A stretch of 64,000 nt of DNA from Knoellia sinensis KCTC 19936 (GCF_000768705.1 NZ_AVPJ01000001.1:496001-560000); one strand, 5' to 3'; shown: positions 1-9,331, counted from the stretch's first letter. The notes: generated by a model not told the origin, from the letters alone. Numbers and translations are program-made.

Positions 1-180
1 GAAGGTCGCCACGGCCGACACCGCACGCGTGATCGCACGCGCGTAGGGCGTCGACTCGCGCACGGCCTGCTGTGCCTTGACGACGCGAGCCGCGGCCATG
101 AGCTCCATGGCCCGCGTGATCTTCTTCGTCGCGCTGACGGAGCGGATGCGCTGCCGGTACTCCCGGATCTGCGCTCCCAT
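1..180 (-). CDS. atpG: ATP synthase gamma subunit, N-terminal part (runs off the window)
   Basis: This is the first 60 codons of the F1 gamma subunit, the central rotor shaft of ATP synthase. The reading begins [20 protein letters not shown] and continues through [13 protein letters not shown], which is the classic N-terminal helix of the family (two or three basic residues, then the ITxAMxxVAxxK-type stretch). The ATG is preceded by a GGAAGGCGG purine run in the right position. The gene follows atpA by 119 bases, a longer gap than usual inside this operon, and that gap holds competing hairpins (separate entry). The rest of the gene, and presumably atpD and atpC, lie to the left of the window. 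Confidence 0.95.
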   Translation of the reverse strand, partial: MGAQIREYRQRIRSVSATKKITRAMELMAAARVVKAQQAVRESTPYARAITRAVSAVATF

Positions 181-213
181 AGGTTTCCGCCTTCCTGTCT
201 GGTCTGTCCTGCG

Positions 214-296
214 AAAAAAGTTCGTATGCCGTGTGGTCGCCTTCGCGACCTCGCGATCCGTGCCGTGTGGTCACCGAGGTGACCACACGGCATACG
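214..296 (-). promoter_or_regulatory. Attenuator-like competing hairpins between atpA and atpG
   Basis: Read in the mRNA direction, arm 1 (296 down to 281 and on to 278) begins three bases after the atpA stop codon. It can pair with arm 2 (275-262) as a tight 14-base inverted repeat with a 2-base centre, or with arm 3 (238-223) as a perfect 16-base stem. Arm 3 is followed three bases later by six U residues (219-214). The second pairing therefore looks like an intrinsic terminator and the first like an anti-terminator. The pairing is seen in the sequence; a regulatory role is inference. It could instead be an RNA stability or translation-tuning element setting subunit ratios. Confidence 0.5.
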
Positions 297-299
297 GAG

Positions 300-1937
300 T
301 CAGCGCTTCTGCTTGACGATCTGCTCCTGGGCGGAGTCGAGGGCGTCCTCGCCGCTCTCGGTCTCGTCGCCGACCGGGACGTTCTCCTTGTCGGAGGGCT
401 CGAAGCCCTTCTTGAAGGAGTCGATCTCGGCCTTGAGAGCCTCTTCGGTGGAGTCCTCGAACTTGCCCGTCTCGCGGATCGCGGCGAGCAGGTCACCCTT
501 GCTGCGACGCAGGTGGTCGAGGAACTCGGCCTCGAAGCGGCGGATGTCCTCGACGGCAACGTCATCGAGCTGACCGGTGGTGCCGGCCCACACGGAGACG
601 ACCTGCTCCTCGACCGGGAACGGCGCCGACTGCGACTGCTTGAGGAGCTCGACGAGGCGAGCACCCTTGGCGAGCTGTGCCTTGGACGCGGCGTCGAGGT
701 CGGACGCGAACATCGCGAACGCCTCGAGGGCGCGGAACTGGGCCAGGTCGAGCTTGAGGCGACCGGAGACCGACTTCATGGCCTTGGTCTGCGCAGCTCC
801 ACCGACTCGGGAAACCGAGACACCCACATCGACCGCGGGGCGGACGTTGGAGTTGAAGAGGTCCGCCTGGAGGTAGATCTGGCCGTCGGTGATGGAGATG
901 ACGTTGGTCGGGATGTAGGCCGAGACGTCACCAGCCTTGGTCTCGATGATCGGGAGGCCGGTCATCGAGCCCGCACCGAGCTCGTCGTTGAGCTTCGCGC
1001 AACGCTCGAGCAGACGGGAGTGCAGGTAGAAGACGTCACCCGGGTAGGCCTCGCGGCCCGGCGGGCGGCGGAGGAGGAGGGAGACGGCGCGGTAGGCCTC
1101 GGCCTGCTTGGACAGGTCATCGAAGACGATGAGGACGTGCTTGCCCTGGTACATCCAGTGCTGCCCGATGGCCGAGCCGGTGTAGGGCGCGAGGTACTTG
1201 AAGCCCGCGGAGTCGGACGCGGGAGCCGCGACGATGGTGGTGTACTCCATCGCGCCGGCCTCCTCGAGGGTGCCCTTGACCGACGCGATCGTCGAGCCCT
1301 TCTGGCCGATGGCGACGTAGATGCAGCGAACCTGCTTCTCCGGGTCGCCGGTCTCCCAGAACTCCTTCTGGTTGATGATCGTGTCGACGGCGACGGTGGT
1401 CTTGCCGGTCTGACGGTCACCAATGATGAGCTGACGCTGGCCACGGCCGATCGGCGTCATGGCGTCGACGGCCTTGAGGCCGGTCTGCAGCGGCTCGTGC
1501 ACCGACTTGCGCTGGACGACCGATGGGGCCTGGAGCTCGAGCGCGCGGCGCTCGTCGCTCTCGATGTCGCCCATGCCGTCGATCGGGTTGCCGAGCGGGT
1601 CGACGACGCGGCCGAGGAAGTTGTCACCGACGGGGACCGAGAGGACCTCTCCGGTGCGCTTGACCTCCTGGCCCTCCTCGATCTTGGAGAAGTCACCGAG
1701 GATGACGACACCGATGTCGTGGACGTCGAGGTTGAGCGCGAGGCCCAGCGTGCCGTCCTCGAACTCGAGGAGCTCGTTGGTCATGGCCGAGGGCAGACCC
1801 TCGACGTGGGCGATGCCGTCGCCGGCGTCGGTGACTCGGCCGACCTCTTCGCGGGAGGCCGCGCCGGGCTCGTAGGACTGGACGTAGGTGTCCAGCGCGT
1901 CCCGGATCTCCTCCGGACGGATCGAGAGCTCCGTCAT
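300..1937 (-). CDS. atpA: ATP synthase alpha subunit
   Basis: Non-catalytic nucleotide-binding subunit of the F1 head, membrane-associated on the cytoplasmic side. The protein is 545 residues, normal for actinobacterial AtpA. It starts [11 protein letters not shown], carries the Walker A motif GDRQTGKT near residue 173, the GQKGSTIA stretch, and the family signature region [17 protein letters not shown] near residue 370. I chose the ATG with an AGGAG site 8-9 bases upstream; the reading frame stays open 84 codons further up, but that part overlaps the atpH gap and looks non-coding. It lies between atpH and atpG. The C-terminus is a charged helical tail ending in IVKQKR. Confidence 0.98.
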   Translation of the reverse strand: MTELSIRPEEIRDALDTYVQSYEPGAASREEVGRVTDAGDGIAHVEGLPSAMTNELLEFEDGTLGLALNLDVHDIGVVILGDFSKIEEGQEVKRTGEVLSVPVGDNFLGRVVDPLGNPIDGMGDIESDERRALELQAPSVVQRKSVHEPLQTGLKAVDAMTPIGRGQRQLIIGDRQTGKTTVAVDTIINQKEFWETGDPEKQVRCIYVAIGQKGSTIASVKGTLEEAGAMEYTTIVAAPASDSAGFKYLAPYTGSAIGQHWMYQGKHVLIVFDDLSKQAEAYRAVSLLLRRPPGREAYPGDVFYLHSRLLERCAKLNDELGAGSMTGLPIIETKAGDVSAYIPTNVISITDGQIYLQADLFNSNVRPAVDVGVSVSRVGGAAQTKAMKSVSGRLKLDLAQFRALEAFAMFASDLDAASKAQLAKGARLVELLKQSQSAPFPVEEQVVSVWAGTTGQLDDVAVEDIRRFEAEFLDHLRRSKGDLLAAIRETGKFEDSTEEALKAEIDSFKKGFEPSDKENVPVGDETESGEDALDSAQEQIVKQKR

Positions 1938-2024
1938 GTGATCTCTTCTCCTCAGGTACCGGCCCCGCGGTGGGGCCGAAGTGTGTGGGCTTCGTGCTTG
2001 TTCAGATGTGGTCGAGCTCGAGAG

Positions 2025-2040
2025 CCCGTATGCCGTGTGG
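2025..2040. repeat. Copy of the 16-base atp intergenic repeat
   Basis: CGTATGCCGTGTGGTC in the atpH-atpA gap is identical to the 16 bases at 223-238 in the atpA-atpG gap, and is the exact inverse complement of 281-296. The two intergenic spaces of the operon thus share a repeat. It contains the octamer GTATGCCG that recurs throughout the window. Just to its left lies a small palindrome, CGAGCTCG. Confidence 0.8.
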
Positions 2041-2052
2041 TCCGGTCGTCCG

Positions 2053-2861
2053 TCAGCCGGCGAGGTCGCGCTGGACCGCCTCGAGGCGGCGCAGAACGGT
2101 GCCGTCGACGACCTCGTCGCCGATCTGGACGCGGATCCCGCCGACGACGCTCGGGTCGAGCACCGATCGGAGGGTGACCTTCTTGCCATAGATCGCGCGC
2201 AGCGCCGAGGTCAGGCGGTGCTGCTGACGCTCGTCGAGCGCGACGACCGAGGTGACGAGGGCCGTGAGCTCGTCACGACGCTCGGACGCGAGCTTGAGGT
2301 AGGACTCAAGGACGCGGTCGAGCCGACGGCCACGCGGCACGAGCACAGCCTGCTCCGCGAGGCGGATCGTCTCGGGCTGGACCTTGCCCTCGAGCAGGCC
2401 ACGCACGAGCCCGGCCTTGCCCGTGGAGTCGGCGTTGCGGCTCGACAGCACATCGCGAAGCTCGGCGTCCGACGCGACGATGCGCTCGAAGCGGAAGAGC
2501 TCGTCCTCGACGTCGTCGATCCGCTCACCCTTCTCGGCACCGGCGAGGAGGGCACGGACCGCGAGCGACTCGAACGTGTCGCCGAGGTCGCCCTCCTTCT
2601 GCCAGCGCTGCGCGACGACCTCACCGGTGAGGGTGTTGGCCGCCTCGCTGACCTTGCCTCCGAAGAGCCGGTCGGCGAGACCACGCTTCGACTCACCGTC
2701 ACGAGACGGATCCGCGAAGGCACGGCGCAGCGAGACGTCGCCGTCGATGGCGGCGTTGATCGCGAAGAGCTCCTCGGCGAGCGCGGTGCGGTCGACGCCG
2801 TCGAGGGCCAGGGCGAGGGCCTTGTCGGCCGCCGCCCGGGCACCACGAGACGAGCCACGCA

Positions 2862-2862
<1 letters not shown>
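2053..2862 (-). CDS. atpH: ATP synthase delta subunit
   Basis: Peripheral-stalk subunit joining the F1 head to the b subunits. The 269-residue product is longer than the roughly 180 residues of proteobacterial delta but normal for actinobacteria outside Mycobacterium. The C-terminal part, including [18 protein letters not shown] and the conserved end [20 protein letters not shown], is the recognisable delta/OSCP signature. It starts at the ATG whose first base pair overlaps the end of atpF, so translation is probably coupled. Mycobacteria fuse b and delta; here they are separate genes. Confidence 0.95.
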
Positions 2863-3783
<921 letters not shown>

Positions 3784-3906
3784 GATGATTCCTCTTTCGT
3801 GTTTCTGGGGGTCCCGCCACGGCCGACTGCCGGGCGGAAGAACTTGGGTGATGTTGCAGGACAGCTATGAAGTTGTGGGTGAAGCAGTCTGTGGTGCCAG
3901 TGACCG

Positions 3907-4722
3907 TCAGTGGTCGTCGGCGAGGGCTCCGGCGATGTAGCTCGCGGAGAGCAGGGTGAAGACGTAGGCCTGGAGGAACTGGACGAGCGCCTCGAACAGG
4001 AACATGACGGCGGCCATGATGAAGGTCGGCACCGCGAGCAGCTTGAAGACGACGCCCTGGGTGAGGAAGAACGCACCGGCGCTCACGAAGAGCACGATGA
4101 GCATGTGACCGGCGAACATGTTGCCGAAGAGTCGCAGGGCGAGCGTCAGCGGGCGGGTGATGAAGTAGGTGATCAGCTCGAGGAAGAAGATCGCCGGCTT
4201 GATCCAGCCCGGGAGGCCGTCCGGAACCATGTGCGCGAAGTAGCCCTTGACGCCGTGCTTCTTGATGCCGATCCAGTGGTAGACCACGTAGACCACGAGG
4301 GTCAGCGCGATCGGGAAGCCGATCTTGCCCATGGTCGGGTTCATCACGGGCGGCAGGATGCCCATCCAGTTGTTGAGCAGGATGAGGGCAAAGAGGCTGA
4401 AGAGCAGCGGGACGAACTTGAGGAAGTGCTTGGTCCCGATCATGTCGCGGGCGACGCCGTTCCGCGCGAAGTTGTAGAAGCCCTCCATGAGCCACTGGCC
4501 CTTGGACGGGACGATCGCGGCGTTCCTGGAGAGCGCGACCATGGCGACGCTGAGCACGAGGACGGAGACGCCACCCCAGACCATCTGCTCGGTGATGGCC
4601 CAGTTGCCCTCACCGATCAACGGCAGCCAGAAGATGTCGGGCGAAGGGGTGGTGAACTCACCACCCTCGTCGGCGGCGACGACGGCGGTCGTGGTCCCTG
4701 CAGCCAGCGCAGTCAGGATCAC
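3907..4722 (-). CDS. atpB: ATP synthase a subunit
   Basis: Proton-channel subunit of the membrane sector. The 271-residue protein has five or six membrane segments. The essential Arg of the proton path is visible in LALRLFGNMFAGHMLIVL, and the PVMNPTMGK and HWIGIKKHG regions are typical of actinobacterial a subunits. The chosen start is a GTG (MILTALAAG) with GAGGAG seven bases upstream; the longer open frame runs into the neighbouring gap. It is the first of the eight core subunit genes, following two small membrane genes. Confidence 0.96.
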   Translation of the reverse strand: MILTALAAGTTTAVVAADEGGEFTTPSPDIFWLPLIGEGNWAITEQMVWGGVSVLVLSVAMVALSRNAAIVPSKGQWLMEGFYNFARNGVARDMIGTKHFLKFVPLLFSLFALILLNNWMGILPPVMNPTMGKIGFPIALTLVVYVVYHWIGIKKHGVKGYFAHMVPDGLPGWIKPAIFFLELITYFITRPLTLALRLFGNMFAGHMLIVLFVSAGAFFLTQGVVFKLLAVPTFIMAAVMFLFEALVQFLQAYVFTLLSASYIAGALADDH

Positions 4723-4807
4723 AGGTGGTTCTCCTCGTTCATGGTGATGGCGGCACCCTGCAATCGCGGCTCGAACGCGAGTCGCTTGCGGCCGTAGGTC
4801 AGGGGCG

Positions 4808-5083
4808 TCACGACGTACCGTACCGGAGCCAGATGGTGTAGAGCGACAGACCCATCCCGGCCAGGATCCCGAGCACGACGATGAAGCCGGTGCCGAGGAG
4901 TTTGTCGAGTCCGAAGCCGATCGCGCCGAAGACGGCGGGACCGGTGATGAGGTACGCAATGACGGTCGCACCGAGAGCATCTGCGCGCGCGGTGGAGCTG
5001 GGCAACTCGGGATCGTCGTGCCACTTCGCGAAGGGCTCGTGGCCCTCGACGCCCTTGGGGATCTTGCGCTCGTCGTCGCTCAT
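4808..5083 (-). CDS. AtpZ/AtpI-like small membrane protein
   Basis: A 91-residue protein with a charged N-terminal half (MSDDERKIPKGVEG) and two membrane segments, TVIAYLITGPAVFGAIGFGL and GFIVVLGILAGMGLSLYTIW. This layout and the position just ahead of atpB match the AtpZ/AtpI family, thought to help assemble the c ring or carry divalent ions. The start overlaps the stop of the preceding gene in an ATGA arrangement, so the two are translationally coupled. The exact role is inferred from family and position. Confidence 0.75.
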   Translation of the reverse strand: MSDDERKIPKGVEGHEPFAKWHDDPELPSSTARADALGATVIAYLITGPAVFGAIGFGLDKLLGTGFIVVLGILAGMGLSLYTIWLRYGTS

Positions 5084-5514
5084 GACCCCGCTCCTCCATC
5101 GAGGGCGCCGGGGTGGATCTCGTGGCGCGCGCGGAGGTAGCCGGCGATCTGGCCGACCTGCATGACGAGCGTCTGCACGATGGCTGCCAGCGCGAAAGCG
5201 CGCCCGTCCAGCCAGTCCACGCTGCGCAAAGCGAGCACGACGGCGACGATGAGGATGAGCTGACCGAGGTAGACGACCCCGGCGCCAGCCATCGACGTCG
5301 CGGCCGGCCCGAGGACCACGGCGGTGATGCCCAGGAGGCCTGCGAGGAGGACGACGAAGACCGTCCCGGCACCCGCGAGAGCGGACAGCGCGGCGTGCTC
5401 ACCGGCATACGACCAGAAGGCTGTGGGAAACACGAGAAGGGAGATCATCCCCGGAACGAGAGCACCCCGCAGCATCATCCGGACCGGGGTCCGTGGCGCG
5501 GGTGTCGAAGTCAC
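5080..5514 (-). CDS. Membrane protein at the head of the ATP synthase operon
   Basis: A 144-residue protein with four predicted membrane segments (around GMISLLVFPTAFWSYA, GTVFVVLLAGLLGITAVVL, GVVYLGQLILIVAVVLAL and FALAAIVQTLVMQVGQIAGY). It holds the place where atpI (ATP synthase subunit I) is found in many bacteria and has a similar four-helix layout, but I cannot recognise it firmly from the sequence. As first gene of the operon it lies directly downstream of the CRP-type site. Confidence 0.65.
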   Translation of the reverse strand: MTSTPAPRTPVRMMLRGALVPGMISLLVFPTAFWSYAGEHAALSALAGAGTVFVVLLAGLLGITAVVLGPAATSMAGAGVVYLGQLILIVAVVLALRSVDWLDGRAFALAAIVQTLVMQVGQIAGYLRARHEIHPGALDGGAGS

Positions 5515-5546
5515 TTCTGGGCTCTCCGTCGAGGGGGTTCCGGGTG

Positions 5547-5566
5547 CTTGTGAAAACTATCACAAG
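5547..5566. promoter_or_regulatory. CRP/GlxR-type operator before the ATP synthase operon
   Basis: CTTGTGA and TCACAAG face each other across six bases, and the core TGTGA-N6-TCACA is a perfect match to the known CRP/GlxR consensus. It lies 33 bases upstream of the first operon gene and about 76 bases upstream of the divergent sugar transferase start. It could thus act on either gene. Binding by a CRP-family regulator is inferred from the motif alone. Confidence 0.7.
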
Positions 5567-5641
5567 CGTTTCGGCATCACCAACTGGCCGACCCGAGAGG
5601 GGGTCCCCTACGACAATTGCGGGGCGAATACACTCACGGCC

Positions 5642-7036
5642 ATGAGACAGCGGCTCCTCGTCGGCCTGGCCTGCGCGGACGCCGCACTCCTCTTCCTCGC
5701 GTTCGTCATCGCGGCGTACCTGCAGTTCGACTCCCACCCCTTCAGCGACGCCGTCCTGGCGCAGACGCAGGGGCGCGATCTCGTCGACATCCTCGTCATG
5801 TCGCTCCTCGGCTCGGCAGCCGGAAGCCTGCTCGTCACAGGGCTCATGCCGCAGGGCCCGCCGCGACCGACATACAGCCGCGCCGCGCTCGCCGCCCTCC
5901 TGGCCTTCCTCGCCATCACGGCGCAGATCGTGCTCGCGCGTCCGTACTACTCGCGCCCACACCTCTTCACGACGCTCGCCATCTGGCTGGGGCTCGTCCT
6001 GTTGCTGCGGCTGGTGCTCCGCCTCAAACCGTGGACCGAGCGTCTCCTCATCGTCACGAACTCGCACGGGATCGTGCGCGCCCTCGACGAAACTCCGCAC
6101 ATCACGGTCGTCGGGGTCATCGACCCGGGGACCGACGACCCTCCCGGCGCTCCCCCGGCCGACACGATTCTCACCGTCGACCTCAGCGCCCCATGGTCGC
6201 GCGAGGTCACGCGCTACGTCTCCGCCACTTCGGTGGCCGGCCGCGAGGTTCGCCAGCTGAACGACGTCTACGAGGAGCACACCGGCCGCGTGCCCCTCGG
6301 CCACCTCTCCGAGGGGTGGGAGATCGAGACGTCGCTGTTGCGCAAGCTGCCGTTCCTGCCCTTCAAGCACGCGCTGGATCTCGTCCTCGTCGTCCTCACC
6401 AGCCCCCTGTGGATGCCCCTCATCGCGATCGTGGCCGTCCTCGTCCGCATCTTCGACGGCAGCCCGGTGATCTTCCGCCAGGTCAGGGTCGGGCGCCGCG
6501 GCGAACTCGTCGAGCTCTTCAAATTCCGCACCATGCGTGCCGACGCCGAGTCGCAGGGCGCACGACAGGCGACCGGTGACGACCCGCGGATCACGCCGCT
6601 CGGCAAGTTCCTCCGCAGCGTCCGCCTCGACGAACTCCCGCAGTTCTTCAACGTCCTCCGCGGCGAGCTCTCCCTCATCGGGCCGCGGCCCGAACAGGTG
6701 AGTTTCGTCGAGAAGTACCGCGAGGCGATCCCCTTCTACGACCAGCGCCACCTCGTGCGGCCCGGCATCACCGGGTGGGCCCAGGTACGCCACGGCTACG
6801 CCGCGTCGGAGGAGGAGACGATCGAGAAGCTCTCCTACGACTTCTACTACCTCAAGCACATGTCGCCGCTGCTCGACCTCGAGGTCTTCGCGCGGAGCAT
6901 CTGGACCATCGCGTCGGCCTCCGGAACCAAGCCGAAGGCCCGGCCCTCCGCCGAAGAGGCGCGAGCGCTGGCCGAGGAGGCCGCCGAACAGGCCGCGGAC
7001 GACCGCCGCAGCCGCCGCGAGCGCCCCACCGGCTGA
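5642..7036 (+). CDS. Polyprenyl-phosphate sugar-1-phosphate transferase (WcaJ/exopolysaccharide type)
   Basis: Membrane enzyme that moves a sugar phosphate from a nucleotide sugar to undecaprenyl phosphate, the first step of a capsule, exopolysaccharide or wall glycan. The first 130 residues hold four membrane helices; a soluble middle region follows; the C-terminal bacterial-sugar-transferase domain carries GSPVIFRQVRVGRRG, FKFRTMRADAE, LDELPQFFNVLRGELSLIGPRP and PGITGWAQV, all diagnostic. The tail is Ala/Glu rich. I chose the ATG (MRQRLLVGLA) giving 464 residues; its ribosome site is weak. In Mycobacterium tuberculosis the equivalent place, between the tsaC-like gene and the atp operon, holds the lipid-carrier transferase gene rfe/wecA, so function may be conserved although the family differs. 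Confidence 0.9.
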   Translation: MRQRLLVGLACADAALLFLAFVIAAYLQFDSHPFSDAVLAQTQGRDLVDILVMSLLGSAAGSLLVTGLMPQGPPRPTYSRAALAALLAFLAITAQIVLARPYYSRPHLFTTLAIWLGLVLLLRLVLRLKPWTERLLIVTNSHGIVRALDETPHITVVGVIDPGTDDPPGAPPADTILTVDLSAPWSREVTRYVSATSVAGREVRQLNDVYEEHTGRVPLGHLSEGWEIETSLLRKLPFLPFKHALDLVLVVLTSPLWMPLIAIVAVLVRIFDGSPVIFRQVRVGRRGELVELFKFRTMRADAESQGARQATGDDPRITPLGKFLRSVRLDELPQFFNVLRGELSLIGPRPEQVSFVEKYREAIPFYDQRHLVRPGITGWAQVRHGYAASEEETIEKLSYDFYYLKHMSPLLDLEVFARSIWTIASASGTKPKARPSAEEARALAEEAAEQAADDRRSRRERPTG

Positions 7037-7046
7037 CCATCCTCTG

Positions 7047-7127
7047 AACGACTTATTGCCCGTTCGGCCCGGCTCCCAGCACCGGTGAACGGTGCTGGGA
7101 GGGTGGCCGAACGGGCAATAAGTCGTT
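7047..7127. terminator. Two-tier bidirectional hairpin between sugar transferase and glyA
   Basis: Outer arms 7047-7069 and 7105-7127 are a perfect 23-base inverted repeat; inside them 7073-7084 and 7090-7101 form a second perfect 12-base stem with a 5-base loop. It fills the gap between two convergent genes and ends three bases before the glyA stop codon. There is no U tract. The outer arm shares the word CGACTT..TGCCCGTT.GG with the palindrome at 25610-25689. Confidence 0.85.
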
Positions 7128-7130
7128 GCC

Positions 7131-8405
7131 TCAGCGGGGGTATGCCGGGAAGCGCGTCACGAGGTCAGTCACCTCCGCGCGCACCTCCTTGGACACCGCG
7201 TGCTCCGGGTCGGCGTCACCATCGACGACAGCGCGGGCGATGAGTCCGCCGATGGTCCGCATCTCGTCCTCACCCATGCCCTGCGTCGTGACACACGGGG
7301 TGCCCACGCGGATGCCGCTGGCGATGTTGGGCTTCTGCGGGTCGAAGGGGATGGCGTTCTTGTTGAGCGTGATCCCGGCCGCGTCGCAGCGCGCCTCGGC
7401 GTCGGCGCCGGTCACGAGGACCTGCTGCAGGTCGTGCAGCGACAGGTGGGTGTCGGTGCCGCCCGTCGTGGGACGGATGCCCTTCTCCCCCAACGTCTCC
7501 GCGAGGACCTTGGCGTTGGCGATGACCTGCTTGGCGTAGGCCTGGTACTCAGGCGAGGCGCACTCCTTGAAGTTCGTCGCCTTGGCCGCGATGGTGTGCA
7601 TCTGCGGGCCACCCTGCATCATCGGGAAGACGGCCTTGTCGATGGCGGCCTTGTGCTCTTCCTTGCAGACGATCGCGCCGGAACGCGGACCACGCAGCAC
7701 CTTGTGCGTCGTGAAGCTGACGACGTCGGCATACGGAACCGGGCTGGGGATGGCCTTGCCTGCGACGAGTCCGATGAAGTGCGCCGCGTCGACCCAGAAG
7801 ATCGCGCCGATCTCGTCGGCAACCCGGCGGAAGAACTCGAAGTCGATGAGCCGCGGGATCGCGGAACCGCCGGCGAGGATCACCTTGGGCTTGTGCTCCT
7901 TGGCCAGGCGCTCGACCTCGTCGTAGTCGATGTCCTCGGTCTCCTTGTCGACGCCGTAGTGGACGGCGTTGAACCACTTGCCCGAGAAGGACATCTTGGT
8001 TCCGTGGGTGAGGTGCCCGCCGTGCGGAAGGCTCATGGCGAGGATGGTGTCGCCGGGCGACATGAAGGCGCCGTAGACCGCCTGGTTGGCGCTGGCCCCC
8101 GAGTGCGGCTGCACGTTGGCGTGGTCGGCCTCGAAGAGTGCCTTGGCGCGCTCGATGGCGAGCGACTCGGCCTTGTCGACCTCGGAGCATCCGCCGTAGT
8201 AGCGACGACCCGGGTAGCCCTCGGCGTACTTGTTGGAGAGGGTCGACCCGAGGGAGGTCAGCACCGCCGGCGAGGACATGTTTTCACTGGCGATGAGCTG
8301 CAGGCCACCGCGCAGGCGGTCGAGCTCGGACACGAGCACACCCGCGATCTCTGGGTCGAAGGACTCCAGGGCCCCGAAGTCCGAACCGTAGAACGTCTCA
8401 CTCAT
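7131..8405 (-). CDS. glyA: Serine hydroxymethyltransferase
   Basis: PLP enzyme making glycine and 5,10-methylenetetrahydrofolate from serine and tetrahydrofolate in the cytosol. The 424-residue protein has the N-terminal LIASENMSSPAVL, YAEGYPGRRYYGGC, the substrate region PHGGHLTHG, DAAHFIGLVAG, and the PLP-lysine motif as FTTHKVLRGPRSG (the usual form is TTHKTLRGPRGG). It starts inside the last eight bases of the upstream tsaC-like gene on the same strand, so the two are co-transcribed. Confidence 0.97.
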   Translation of the reverse strand: MSETFYGSDFGALESFDPEIAGVLVSELDRLRGGLQLIASENMSSPAVLTSLGSTLSNKYAEGYPGRRYYGGCSEVDKAESLAIERAKALFEADHANVQPHSGASANQAVYGAFMSPGDTILAMSLPHGGHLTHGTKMSFSGKWFNAVHYGVDKETEDIDYDEVERLAKEHKPKVILAGGSAIPRLIDFEFFRRVADEIGAIFWVDAAHFIGLVAGKAIPSPVPYADVVSFTTHKVLRGPRSGAIVCKEEHKAAIDKAVFPMMQGGPQMHTIAAKATNFKECASPEYQAYAKQVIANAKVLAETLGEKGIRPTTGGTDTHLSLHDLQQVLVTGADAEARCDAAGITLNKNAIPFDPQKPNIASGIRVGTPCVTTQGMGEDEMRTIGGLIARAVVDGDADPEHAVSKEVRAEVTDLVTRFPAYPR

Positions 8406-9108
8406 CGCTGCTGCTCTCCTCGGGTGCTGGTGCCGGGTCGTCCGACGCGTCCGGCTCGTCTGCCGGCAACTCTAGGTGTTGGGCCGCAAGGGCCAGGATC
8501 TCGTCTGCGTCGATCGCGCCGCGACGCAGGATCACCGGCTCGGGCTGGGTGCAGTCGACGATCGTGGAGGGCAGGCCACCGGTGACCGGACCGCCGTCGA
8601 GATAGAACTCCACCGACGCCCCCAACTGGGTGGCTGCGTCGATCACGGTGCGAGAGGCCGGATGTCCGGTGCGGTTCGCACTGCTCACGGCCATCGGCCC
8701 CACGGCCTGAAGAAGCTCGAGCGCGACTTCGTGGTCGGGCATGCGCACAGCCACCGTCCCGCCGGTGTCGCCCAGGTCCCACATGAGCGAGGGCTGCGCC
8801 TTGAGGACGAGCGTGAGGGGGCCGGGCCAGTACTCCTTGATGAGGGCTCGGGCGTAGTCGGGCACGTCGATGGCCAGCCCGTCGACGGTCCGGACGTCCG
8901 CGACGAGGACCGGCGGAGGCATCTCGCGGCCGCGGCCCTTCGCGTCGAGCAGCCGCTGCACCGCGTCGGGCGCGAAGGCATCGGCGCCGATGCCATAGAG
9001 GGTGTCGGTGGGCAGGACGACGAGGTCGCCCTGGCGCACGCCGGCGGTCGCCTTGGCGATGCCGTCCTGACGCCCCTCGGGCGTCGTGCAGTCGAAGACC
9101 GGACTCAT
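8398..9108 (-). CDS. Threonylcarbamoyl-AMP synthase (TsaC/Sua5/YrdC family)
   Basis: Makes threonylcarbamoyl-AMP, the donor for the t6A base next to the anticodon in ANN-reading tRNAs. The 236-residue protein has the YrdC features LVVLPTDTLYGIGADA, LLDAKGRGREMPPPVLV, EYWPGPLTLVL, TVAVRMPDH and AVSSANRTG. A disordered acidic C-terminus (about 25 residues, DEPDASDDPAPAPEESSSDE) replaces the Sua5 domain of longer relatives. Its place downstream of prmC is the normal actinobacterial one, although here a 24-codon gene on the other strand separates them. Confidence 0.93.
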   Translation of the reverse strand: MSPVFDCTTPEGRQDGIAKATAGVRQGDLVVLPTDTLYGIGADAFAPDAVQRLLDAKGRGREMPPPVLVADVRTVDGLAIDVPDYARALIKEYWPGPLTLVLKAQPSLMWDLGDTGGTVAVRMPDHEVALELLQAVGPMAVSSANRTGHPASRTVIDAATQLGASVEFYLDGGPVTGGLPSTIVDCTQPEPVILRRGAIDADEILALAAQHLELPADEPDASDDPAPAPEESSSDE

Positions 9109-9256
9109 GGGGCCAGCCTAGGACCGCGCCCCTGCAGCCATGAGCGCGGGCCACGAACGTGCCGCTCCCCCACAGGTCGGGCGCGGCTACGCGTCGTTCA
9201 AGCCCTTGCGTTCAGTAGTGTCTGTCGCTCGTCCCCCAACGAAAGAGGTGCAACGC

Positions 9257-9331
9257 ATGCGTGGTTCCGGACTCATCTGGACGATCGTTGGTGTTCTTCT
9301 GATCATCGTCTTGCTGATGTACATCCTTTGA
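9257..9331 (+). CDS. 24-residue single-pass membrane peptide
   Basis: MRGSGLIWTIVGVLLIIVLLMYIL: a short basic N-terminus then one hydrophobic helix running to the last residue. AAAGAGG lies seven to eight bases upstream of the ATG, and a strong 15-base-pair hairpin terminator follows 14 bases after the stop, so this looks like a complete monocistronic gene. I do not know its function; the shape is that of stress- or membrane-associated micropeptides. It interrupts the prmC-tsaC pair, on the opposite strand. Confidence 0.7.
   Translation: MRGSGLIWTIVGVLLIIVLLMYIL

Noticed and set aside
231-2177. A 648-codon open frame on the plus strand opposite atpA
   Set aside because: Antisense shadow of a highly conserved gene; low-complexity Asp/Val/Leu/Gly product without motifs.
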